From: Verrucomicrobiales bacterium
GTDB lineage: Bacteria > Verrucomicrobiota > Verrucomicrobiia > Verrucomicrobiales > DEV007
DNA length: 61,738 nucleotides
Assembly (NCBI GenBank): GCA_012960505.1
Contig: DUBC01000025.1
Span: 1 to 61,738, forward strand
Reading direction: 5' to 3'
The notes beneath the pieces are model-generated. The model made no database searches and was not told the origin of the DNA. It saw only the letters and a list, made by a program, of their open reading frames with translations. The position numbers and the translations under genes were made by a program. Every line of letters starts with the position of its first letter. Position 1 is the stretch's first letter. Positions 34,722 to 41,514 of this stretch are shown one piece after another.

Positions 34722-35024
34722 TTAGGCGATGATGTTATGGACAACGTTGCCGTGAACATCGGTTAGCCTAAAGTCTCTGCCACTGTAACGATAAATAAAC
34801 TTTTCGTGATTAATGCCCATGAGGTGGAATAGAGTGGCATGAAAGTCATGAATGTGAACTTTGTCTTTTTCCGCGTACCAGCCAAATTCATCGGTTGATC
34901 CATGAATTGTTTCTGGACGAGAACCTCCTCCAGCGAGACAAAGAATGTTGCCGTGCGGGTGATGCTCTCTACCGTCAGAGCCTTGACTCGTTGGTGTTCT
35001 TCCGAACTTACAGAATGCTGTCAG
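34722..35024 (-). pseudogene. Orphan 3' fragment of a DUF1501 gene
   Basis: The minus strand reads [18 protein letters not shown], then [20 protein letters not shown], a [20 protein letters not shown] block, [20 protein letters not shown] and a normal TAA. This is the last ~100 residues of a DUF1501 protein. An in-frame TAG lies immediately upstream (35027-35025) and no coding remnant continues beyond it. The normal WGGEFGRTP context is lost just before CKFGRTP. The fragment differs clearly in sequence from the intact copy at 3845, so it is not a recent duplicate. Confidence 0.85.
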
Positions 35025-35230
35025 CTAAGAGTGGGGAGTGAATTTTTTTGTGGTTAAATATTTCAGATAAATTAAATTTCACCGGAAAGGAAACTGGTTT
35101 CAAGCGTTTTTAGCTATTTGTGAGGCATTAAATTTTTTAAAATAACGATCTTTTATAGACTTTTCTCTAAGGATATTCCCTTGCTTTGCGTTTGATAAAT
35201 GAGATAATTAAACAGTTAACTAACTCGAAG

Positions 35231-35962
35231 ATGAAAACAATTACCATTTTTCTAATTTCAATTGCGTTTGCTGCTGTGTCCGCAGGGGCTGATGTGCGTG
35301 AATTTACAAGCGCTGACGGATCCAAGACACTGAAGGCGAAGGTCCTTGATTATTCCCAGGACAAGGGAGTCGTGAAGATGCTTCGAGTTGATGGCAAGGT
35401 TATGACTTTTCCAGTCAATGCCCTAAGTGAAAAAGACGGGGAATACCTTAAGGTCTGGTACCAATCCACAATGGCAGCAAGGAAGTTGGAAGTGAGGATC
35501 AAGGACGAGGAAAAGAAAACTTCAGAGAAGAAGACAAGTAATGCTCGGGTCAGTTCTTATGATTCAAATTTTAAGTTCAATGTTCGTAACAATGGAACCA
35601 GTCCATTTGAAAACATAGAAGTTAAGTATCAGATATTTTATACAGTTGATGGAGTAAAGGGTACGAAGAGTCAGAACTTAGTTGCCAGCGGTCAGACAAA
35701 CATTAGCAGTATTTTCCCAAGAACCGATCAGAACCTAACAACGGAGAAGGTTACTCTGACTAAGATTAGGCCACTTCCTGCTTCGCAGTGTGCTGGCGGG
35801 ACATGACCAAACACTAAAGTCCCCCGCGCGAGTTCGCGCACCGACAGAGTCAAAGGTATCATCGCTAAGTTCTTCAAGGACGGAGAGGAATTCAAAGAGG
35901 TTGTTTATCCAAGTGGTTTCAGAGGTCAGTGGTCTTCTGAGAACCTTTCTGCTGGACTCTAA
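35231..35962 (+). pseudogene. SHD1-domain secreted protein with in-frame TGA near the C-terminus
   Basis: The start at 35231 gives a signal peptide (MKTITIFLISIAFAAVSAGA); then comes an SHD1-type domain (REFTSADGSKTLKAKVLDYS…VDGKVMTFPVNALSEKDGEY). A beta-rich domain follows (FKFNVRNNGTSPFENIEVKY). TGA at 35804-35806 ends the frame after QCAGGT, but the same frame stays open for 51 more codons. These contain the protein-like TDRVKGIIAKFFKDGEEFKE and VVYPSGFRGQWSSENL, ending at TAA 35960-35962. The downstream part reads as the natural end of such proteins, so I infer a premature stop. The shortened protein of 191 residues may still be made. Confidence 0.65.
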
Positions 35963-35977
35963 ATCTTAAATCAGAGT

Positions 35978-37108
35978 CTATTGGAGGGCCGTTTCTATGA
36001 ATGGCCACATAATTTTTGGGTAAAATCGATGCCCTGAATTACCCCACTCCATTTTCATTTTGTTGACGCCTAGCGCGAGGTACACGTCTCTGATTTTAGA
36101 GGCTGTGTTTTCCACGTCCTCCTTGCGGTGCAATCCATCACTTACTCCGTGTACGATAAGTAAGTTTCTGGGTGCTATGAGTGCTCCAAGTTCAGTCCAG
36201 TCACCCCAGTCTCGGATTCCGGGGATAGCACAACAATCGCAGTGAAAGATGAAGCCTTCGCGGCTAGTGACTGAAGTGAAGGAGCAGCTCGGCACGGCAA
36301 CGCGGATTCTATTGTCTATGGCTGCAGTGTAAGCGGTCAGGACACCTCCTCCGGAATTTCCTGTCATTACGATTTTCCTTTTATCGACGAGTGGATGATC
36401 CCATGCCCAGTCAATGATCCTCTGCATATCCCATACCCTTTCTGCTGTTGGAGTTCGTCCCGAGATCAGGCAGTGCATGAATTGAGCTCTGCATGGCCTA
36501 TTTCCGTGCCTTCCTTTCGGGTCGGGGACGATTAGCTCATTTGCTAGGCCACGTGTGGCTGGTGCAATTGCGATCATTCCTCTCAAAGCGGCCTGCTCAG
36601 CAATGTTACCTTCTCTTGCTATGATTTTTTCTCGATGATCTTTGTTGAGGTAAGCGCCCGAATACGAGTGAAGGCCCTCGGCGTCATGTCCGTGAGGACA
36701 AATAACAAGAGGAAGTCTTTTAGTATTGTCCGTGTTTGATGGGACTAGGAGATAGAATGGAACGTTGATGCCAGGTTCAGTTTCGATCATGTAAAGGGTC
36801 CGTGTGAATTTTTCTCCGACCCTCTCCTTCTTTTTGATCTGGACTGAAGGTTTATGTCCCTTTAATTCAACGGACATCTTCTTGAGTCCGATCAATTTTA
36901 TGAGTGCGGTCCTTGCTACGTTCTGCCAATCTTTGAAATCTTTATCTCTGATGTATTTATATTTTTGATCACCTTTCTGAATTCGTTTCAAATAGTTCGA
37001 AATATTCTCAGGATAAGAAACAAAGGGCTTGTCCTGAGAGGGGGCAGTTATTGAGCTTAACAGTAAAAATACTATAAGAATGATAGGGACTTTTATTACC
37101 TTGTTCAT
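35978..37108 (-). CDS. Secreted alpha/beta hydrolase (acetyl xylan esterase-like)
   Basis: A 376-residue exported enzyme with signal MNKVIKVPIILIVFLLLSSI. The oxyanion region is LPLVICPHGHDAEG, the nucleophile elbow MTGNSGGGVLTAYTAA, the probable Asp is in IVHGVSDGLHRKED and the His in GNSGHRFYPK. This layout fits the abhydrolase_7/acetyl-xylan-esterase group common in Verrucomicrobiota, which de-esterify polysaccharides. Its start is separated from the retron-like ncRNA promoter by only about 50 bp, on the opposite strand. Confidence 0.85.
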   Translation of the reverse strand: MNKVIKVPIILIVFLLLSSITAPSQDKPFVSYPENISNYLKRIQKGDQKYKYIRDKDFKDWQNVARTALIKLIGLKKMSVELKGHKPSVQIKKKERVGEKFTRTLYMIETEPGINVPFYLLVPSNTDNTKRLPLVICPHGHDAEGLHSYSGAYLNKDHREKIIAREGNIAEQAALRGMIAIAPATRGLANELIVPDPKGRHGNRPCRAQFMHCLISGRTPTAERVWDMQRIIDWAWDHPLVDKRKIVMTGNSGGGVLTAYTAAIDNRIRVAVPSCSFTSVTSREGFIFHCDCCAIPGIRDWGDWTELGALIAPRNLLIVHGVSDGLHRKEDVENTASKIRDVYLALGVNKMKMEWGNSGHRFYPKIMWPFIETALQ

Positions 37109-37156
37109 ATATCAATATAATGTTCTTTCAGTTGCTGAGCGCGAGGCTTTTTATCA

Positions 37157-37186
37157 TTGACCGAGCCTTGCATTTTTCTGGATAAT
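37157..37186 (+). promoter_or_regulatory. Sigma-70-type promoter of the retron-like ncRNA
   Basis: -35 TTGACC (37157-37162), an 18 bp spacer and -10 GATAAT (37181-37186) each match consensus at five of six positions. Transcription would be expected to start six to eight bases after the -10, at 37192-37194. That is exactly where the a1 repeat of the predicted ncRNA begins. The match of position and strand is independent of the folding evidence. Confidence 0.65.
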
Positions 37187-37306
37187 ACAAAAAACGGAAA
37201 ACTCCTGCAGTAATCTAGCTTTACACACGTCGTTAGTTGAAAAACCAATGGCAACGTGCTTCGGCGATCCGCCGTGGTGAGATGAATGTAACCTACGAAC
37301 TTTGTC

Positions 37307-37332
37307 CTTATGGAAACAGCGTTTTCCATAAG
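37307..37332 (+). repeat. Inverted repeat: msd-like hairpin 1
   Basis: CTTATGGAAA (37307-37316), loop CAGCGT, TTTCCATAAG (37323-37332): a perfect 10-bp stem inside the candidate msd. Confidence 0.85.
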
Positions 37333-37336
37333 AACA

Positions 37337-37390
37337 TTATTAATTTGCTGTTTGAAATTTCTTTGAAATTTCTTAGCAGTAAATTAATGA
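37337..37390 (+). repeat. Inverted repeat: msd-like hairpin 2
   Basis: TTATTAATTTGCTG (37337-37350) pairs with CAGTAAATTAATGA (37377-37390) over 14 bp including two G.U pairs. It encloses GAAATTTC (37354-37361), loop TTT, GAAATTTC (37365-37372), a perfect 8-bp inner stem. The long rod shape is typical of retron msd hairpins. Confidence 0.85.
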
Positions 37391-37437
37391 CCAGTTCTCC
37401 GGTGTAGGTTCTGCGGGAGTTTTACCGTTTCAATTAA

Positions 37438-38292
37438 TTAAGCCTTCTCGATCATGGCTTGAAGAGCGAAGAATCCCTGCAGCTCACTCTCGCTTTTGAC
37501 TAGGGTGCTTTTGCTGATTGCTTTCGTGATTCCGTTTGTCTTGATATCGTGTTTGATTGCTCGGATCTTACGCCTCAAAGATCTCGGCAGCAGGACCCGT
37601 TCATTCACGTGGAGCCCTGTCACTTTTTGTTGAGTGTTTCGGCCCATTAGTTTCGTTTTCTCTTCAGCGAGCTGGTAATTTGATGTGAATAATGTTTTGC
37701 GAACGCTTTCAATAATTTGATCAGGTAATTCATTCCCGGAAAATGTCATATCGTCGGCATAACGCGTGTAACTTAGTGAATGGGAGAGGGCAAAGTCCTT
37801 TAGCTCTAGATCACATTCGTAGAACGCTAGGTTAGCTAGGTGCGGGCTCGTTGGTGCTCCTTGAGGGAGGGTTCCGTCAAGGCAGCATAACTGTGAAATT
37901 AAATTCGGATCTATTCGTAATTTTTCGTAAGTCAGTGATTTTCTCACCATGTCCTGCGTTGTGCTTGGGAAGAAGTCTTTCACGTCGAAGGATATGACCC
38001 AGTTCTTCTTGCAGTGAGGTCGCGCGTTACTGAGGATTGACTTACCTGGGTAAAATCCATGCGCGTCAGGATGGGGGCTTACCTTGTATAGAATTCTTTG
38101 TAGGACTATTTTCTGGATTGTTTTCAGTTTTGGGTCTGGCGCGTTGATCCAGCGTGGCCTTTTATGAGTTCTGCGAATGGGGAACTTCCGGTAATGTGAC
38201 TCGATGTCGATAAGTATGGAGTGAATAGTTTCTTCACTAACATCAATCCTTGATCCAAGATCTTGGATAGAGGCACTTGTTTGTGAGGTCAT
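37438..38292 (-). CDS. Retron-type reverse transcriptase
   Basis: A 284-residue reverse transcriptase. Retron hallmarks are visible: an NAxxH-type motif (NARPH, residues 89-93) before FDVKDFFPS (102-110), LPQGAPTSPH (142-151), the catalytic YADD (178-181) and VTG (224-226, in KVTGLHVN), then a basic C-terminal segment ending LQGFFALQAMIEKA. No maturase or endonuclease domain is present, which argues against group II introns. By family it primes from a guanosine in its ncRNA and makes msDNA. Its ATG overlaps the stop of the HU-like gene (ATGA). The candidate msr-msd lies just past its 3' end on the other strand, not upstream as is usual. Confidence 0.93.
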   Translation of the reverse strand: MTSQTSASIQDLGSRIDVSEETIHSILIDIESHYRKFPIRRTHKRPRWINAPDPKLKTIQKIVLQRILYKVSPHPDAHGFYPGKSILSNARPHCKKNWVISFDVKDFFPSTTQDMVRKSLTYEKLRIDPNLISQLCCLDGTLPQGAPTSPHLANLAFYECDLELKDFALSHSLSYTRYADDMTFSGNELPDQIIESVRKTLFTSNYQLAEEKTKLMGRNTQQKVTGLHVNERVLLPRSLRRKIRAIKHDIKTNGITKAISKSTLVKSESELQGFFALQAMIEKA

Positions 38293-38999
38293 TCGATGAG
38301 GCCAAATTTTCTTTCAAAGCTGGGAGTGGCCTTGAAGTTGACTCTGTTCCCTTTTATAAAAGTACCACGCTTTGCAAAATTGACTTTCTCATTGGATTTT
38401 ATCGCGGAAAGAGTGGCTTGAAATAGGAAATTGAGGAGCACGTGAACTTCCTTCAAGGGGATCTCAGTCTTTTCATGGATGGACACTGAGATTCTTCTTT
38501 TTGATGAGAGCCTAGAATGTCCTTTGCCTGTCCAATTCTCGATCCACTGGGTCGATGGCGGATCGAATGGTGGTGAGGGTAATGATTCCAGATTAATGGA
38601 AGGGCTCAGTGAGAAGTTGATGCGTGCTTTTGTCCGCTCGCTCTTTGTCCATTTGCCCTCCTTGTCTCGATAAATGAATTGTGATTTAAAGAATTTCATC
38701 TTCCCAACTTTTTGTTTCTGGATGAAAGTCTTCGATCTCGGCTTTAGTATGAAGGTGCCGAACTTAGGAATTTGCAGGCAATGCGTATCCTTTCTCCAGT
38801 TACCGCTATGATTGCTCACATAGTCCCAAAATTCATCCATGACCCGGGTAGCAGTTTCGATGCTGAGGTCCGTCATCTTAGCCATACTATCAATGATCTG
38901 AGCGCTGGAGGATTTAAGGGATTTACCGTTTTGCAGACTCTTAATGGACGATGCCGGAAAAGTCGTCTGGTTCTTATCTGATGTTGTGATTCCTGTCAT
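38289..38999 (-). CDS. Tandem HU/IHF-like domain protein, putative retron accessory
   Basis: A 236-residue basic protein. Residues about 33-93 match an HU/IHF fold: AQIIDSMAKMTDLSIETATR, a helix ending DEFWDYV, then HCLQIPKFGTFILKPRSK with FGTF at 80-83. Residues about 183-233 resemble a second, shorter unit: VHVLLNFLFQATLSAIKSNE, then KVNFAKRGTFIKGNRVNFKA with RGTF at 211-214. The middle (95-180) is Lys/Ser/Pro-rich. The DNA-binding role is inferred from the fold. Coupling to the RT by ATGA overlap makes it the likely accessory or effector gene. GAGAGGAG directly abuts the ATG, an unusually short spacing, so a later start is possible. Confidence 0.75.
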   Translation of the reverse strand: MTGITTSDKNQTTFPASSIKSLQNGKSLKSSSAQIIDSMAKMTDLSIETATRVMDEFWDYVSNHSGNWRKDTHCLQIPKFGTFILKPRSKTFIQKQKVGKMKFFKSQFIYRDKEGKWTKSERTKARINFSLSPSINLESLPSPPFDPPSTQWIENWTGKGHSRLSSKRRISVSIHEKTEIPLKEVHVLLNFLFQATLSAIKSNEKVNFAKRGTFIKGNRVNFKATPSFERKFGLIE

Positions 39000-39067
39000 C
39001 TCCTCTCATAACATTACAAAAAGATTCCGCTTCGAATACAAGATTGAAATTGGAATTGATTTAGCTG

Positions 39068-39844
39068 TTATGGGGTATTTTTAGTTACTCCCCAAACTTT
39101 TTCTACCATGTGGTATGCTTTTGGGTCGTATTCTTTGAGTTCTTTTCTGTTGTGAGGGAACCAATCATTCTTGCCGAAATAGGCTTCGGTGACTTCAGCA
39201 AAGTATTCTTCTTTGTTTGTTGCTGCGTAGGCTTTGACTTTCTTATTCTTGATTTTTCTGTCTGGAACTTTGAGATAAAGGCCGCGTGCCATGGCGCTTC
39301 CATACGCTTTCTTTATCTCAGGATTACTGAGGCCTAATTTTACATTGTGGTAGGCGTGTGCCAGTTCGTGAAGCATTGTCATCGGCCCCCACTCGAAAAT
39401 TTTATGGTCCAGTAGTGCGGCCCTTGGATTGATGATGTGTACTCCGGGTGCCATGTGTGGATTGAGGTCGTGAACTCTGAGCCAGGTCTTGTCACGATGA
39501 AATGGAATGACTCCTCGCTCATTTTTTCGCATTGGATAAGTCGGTTCATTGCTTGCCCATATAGGAATTGTTTGGAGAAATTTAATGGCATCGGATGGAA
39601 CGATCTTAATGAATCGTTCTATTCCTTCCCTCACTTCCTTCAATATGACGTCGTTGAGTGCTTTGTCTTTGCTGATTGATTTTTCAATGTACAGATCCCA
39701 TCCGAGGACCTGAACCTTTTCGTAATTCCATACTTTCTTTCCGTCCTTGTAGGTGACTGATTCTCCATGCCCTGATGACAGTGAGAGTGACATGAATATT
39801 GCTACGAGTGCCGTTGTAATGAGATTGATTTTTAACTTCATCAA
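39068..39844 (-). CDS. Secreted HExxH zinc metallopeptidase-like protein
   Basis: A 258-residue exported protein (signal MMKLKINLITTALVAIFMSLSLSSG). MLHELAHAYHNVKLG contains the HExxH zinc-binding motif with the catalytic Glu. A downstream TNKEEYFAEVTEAYFG could supply the third ligand Glu, as in gluzincins. Verrucomicrobial and planctomycete relatives are usually annotated only as hypothetical. It lies upstream of the HU-like gene on the same strand with a 68 bp gap, so it is probably separate from the retron unit. Confidence 0.8.
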   Translation of the reverse strand: MMKLKINLITTALVAIFMSLSLSSGHGESVTYKDGKKVWNYEKVQVLGWDLYIEKSISKDKALNDVILKEVREGIERFIKIVPSDAIKFLQTIPIWASNEPTYPMRKNERGVIPFHRDKTWLRVHDLNPHMAPGVHIINPRAALLDHKIFEWGPMTMLHELAHAYHNVKLGLSNPEIKKAYGSAMARGLYLKVPDRKIKNKKVKAYAATNKEEYFAEVTEAYFGKNDWFPHNRKELKEYDPKAYHMVEKVWGVTKNTP

Positions 39845-39867
39845 CTTTGAATTATTAGTGAGTATCC

Positions 39868-41397
39868 TTAGTTCGCGTGGGGAAACTTGGGTCCGATCCG
39901 CAGTGATATTTCCTCTAGTGAAGTGACGCCTTCGTGGGCCTTGTCGAGTGCATTATCAACGAGCGGTACAAACCCTTGATCCTTTGCCATATTATTTAAT
40001 TCAGCGACTGAGGTTCCGTTGCTTATAGCTGTACTGATTTCCTCATTAGGGAAGAAGAGCTCATAAATGCCAATCATTCCTTTGTATCCTAAACCGTTGC
40101 AAGATTCACACCCCTTTCCGTGATAGTGCTGTACGTTTTCCTTCTTATCGTAGAACAAGGACAGCATCTCATCGGTTTGTGTTTGCTCTTCTTTGCATTC
40201 TTCGCAAATCCTCCTAATCAATCTTTGTCCAATTGAACCTAGAAGATTATCTGAAATATAATCGTCCGGAATCTCCAGATTACGTAACCGTGACACTGTG
40301 CCGATAGCGCTTCGGGTGTGAAGACTGCTCAGAACGAGGTGACCAGTCGTTGAGGCTTTGATTGCGATTTCAGCTGTTTCTGCATCACGAATCTCGCCGA
40401 CCAGAATGATGTCTGGATTTTGTCTGAGGAAAGATCTGATGTAATCCGAGAAGTCCATGAATTCGTCAATGCTCTTCTGATTTACTTTGTCCATTTCATA
40501 TTCGACAGGATCCTCAGCCGTCATGATCTTGAGACCCCTGTTAACTAGGCTCTGAACGGTCGCGTAGAGTGTTGAGGTCTTACCTGAGCTCGTTGGTCCT
40601 GTAGTGAGGATCAGGCCATTAGGGTAGTTAACGAGTCTCTTGTATGAGTTGAGAATGTTTGAGGGCATTCCCAGTTCATTTATATCCAAGATGAATCTTT
40701 TAGAATCGAGGACCCTGATCACAGCTTCTTGACCGTGATTGCCTGGAACGATTGAGACTCTGAAGTCTACTTTTCTGGAGTTTCCCTCGTCATCATATAG
40801 AGCAGAGAATCTCCCGTCCTGACTCTTTCTTCTTTCTAGATGATCTAGGTCACATACGATTTTAAGGCAGGCGATGACTCTCTGGATATTTGATGGAGAA
40901 AGTGAAGTCGTTACTTGATGCAGAGTGCCATCGATCCTCAGTCGCATGTCCACATCTTCATTGTAATTTTCGATATGGATGTCTGAGGCTCTCCTTTGGA
41001 GGGCGATACTCAATATATCTTGAAGTATGAGGTTTGGCTTGCGGTCCTTAGAAAAGTCAATCTCTGATGAGCTGTTCAACTGAAGATTGGTTCCTGCACT
41101 TGAGTCAGCTTCAATATTATATATCTGAGAGAGTGCCTTGCTTATTTCATAAGCGTTAAGTTGAACGGGTTCGACTTTCTTTCCGATAATTTCTTGTGCT
41201 TTGGCTATGAGGTCTTGGTCTTTTCTGTCTAGAACGCCTATTCTTATGTTTTGCGCGTCCTTAGCGGATGGATCATCGAGTAATGCAATGTGATTTGATG
41301 TGCAGAAATCCTCAGGCAAAAATGATGAGAGGGCCGGGCTAATGTCAAAGAGTGATAGTTCACTGAACTCGGGGACGTTATTTTTATTGGCGGTCAT
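39868..41397 (-). CDS. GspE/PilB-type secretion ATPase
   Basis: A 509-residue AAA+-like ATPase of the type II secretion/type IV pilus family. The Walker A is GPTSSGKT at 267-274, an Asp-box-like region is MTAEDPVEYEMD, the Walker B ILVGEIRDAETAEIA follows, and a His box is LSSLHTRSAIG. Two CxxC pairs (CEEC, CESC) form the zinc-binding motif of GspE/PilB rather than PilT. The N-terminal domain is short. It acts in the cytoplasm, powering pseudopilus or pilus assembly. No other secretion gene is adjacent, though a pseudopilin is encoded at 58638. Confidence 0.92.
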   Translation of the reverse strand: MTANKNNVPEFSELSLFDISPALSSFLPEDFCTSNHIALLDDPSAKDAQNIRIGVLDRKDQDLIAKAQEIIGKKVEPVQLNAYEISKALSQIYNIEADSSAGTNLQLNSSSEIDFSKDRKPNLILQDILSIALQRRASDIHIENYNEDVDMRLRIDGTLHQVTTSLSPSNIQRVIACLKIVCDLDHLERRKSQDGRFSALYDDEGNSRKVDFRVSIVPGNHGQEAVIRVLDSKRFILDINELGMPSNILNSYKRLVNYPNGLILTTGPTSSGKTSTLYATVQSLVNRGLKIMTAEDPVEYEMDKVNQKSIDEFMDFSDYIRSFLRQNPDIILVGEIRDAETAEIAIKASTTGHLVLSSLHTRSAIGTVSRLRNLEIPDDYISDNLLGSIGQRLIRRICEECKEEQTQTDEMLSLFYDKKENVQHYHGKGCESCNGLGYKGMIGIYELFFPNEEISTAISNGTSVAELNNMAKDQGFVPLVDNALDKAHEGVTSLEEISLRIGPKFPHAN

Positions 41398-41514
41398 GAA
41401 ATCTTTCCTGTTAATGGTTTAATATTTAAACCTAATTGCGGAGCCTCACTATTATAAATGTTAATTTGTTTTATAATATATTTATGGCAGTTGAAGTTAG
41501 AGTTGGGAGAGTTG

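Larger units (their letters stand above)
37192..37430 (+). ncRNA. Candidate retron msr-msd RNA, convergent with its RT
   Basis: Seen in sequence: AAACGGAAAACTCCTGCAG (37192-37210) pairs with CTGCGGGAGTTTTACCGTTT (37411-37430) over 19 bp with one bulge, like retron a1/a2 repeats. Within it, small hairpins form an msr-like part: CACGT/ACGTG (37226-37230/37254-37258) and CGGCG/CGCCG (37262-37266/37270-37274). Then AACCTAC (37290-37296) pairs with GTAGGTT (37404-37410), abutting a2 and closing an msd-like part. That part holds a 10-bp hairpin (37307-37332) and a long hairpin (37337-37390). An AGC at 37217-37219 shortly after a1 is a candidate branching site. The G.U wobbles at 37206/37415, 37338/37389 and 37347/37380 pair only if the plus strand is transcribed. 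The RNA ends eight bases before the RT stop codon. Confidence 0.75.

Noticed and set aside
37105..37329. A 74-codon minus-strand frame between the RT gene and the hydrolase gene
   Set aside because: It spans the msr-like part and half of the msd-like hairpins, has no protein-like features, and its ATG lies within hairpin 1. Pairing and promoter evidence favour a plus-strand RNA.
37192..37430. Interpreting the structured element as a simple bidirectional terminator
   Set aside because: Two nested stems plus separate long hairpins over 240 bp, with no T-run at either end, are far more complex than a terminator, and the element sits beside a retron-type RT.
37438..38292. RT as a group II intron maturase or diversity-generating retroelement
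   Set aside because: No maturase X/HNH domain, no intron ends, no template/variable repeat pair seen, and retron-specific NARPH and VTG motifs are present.
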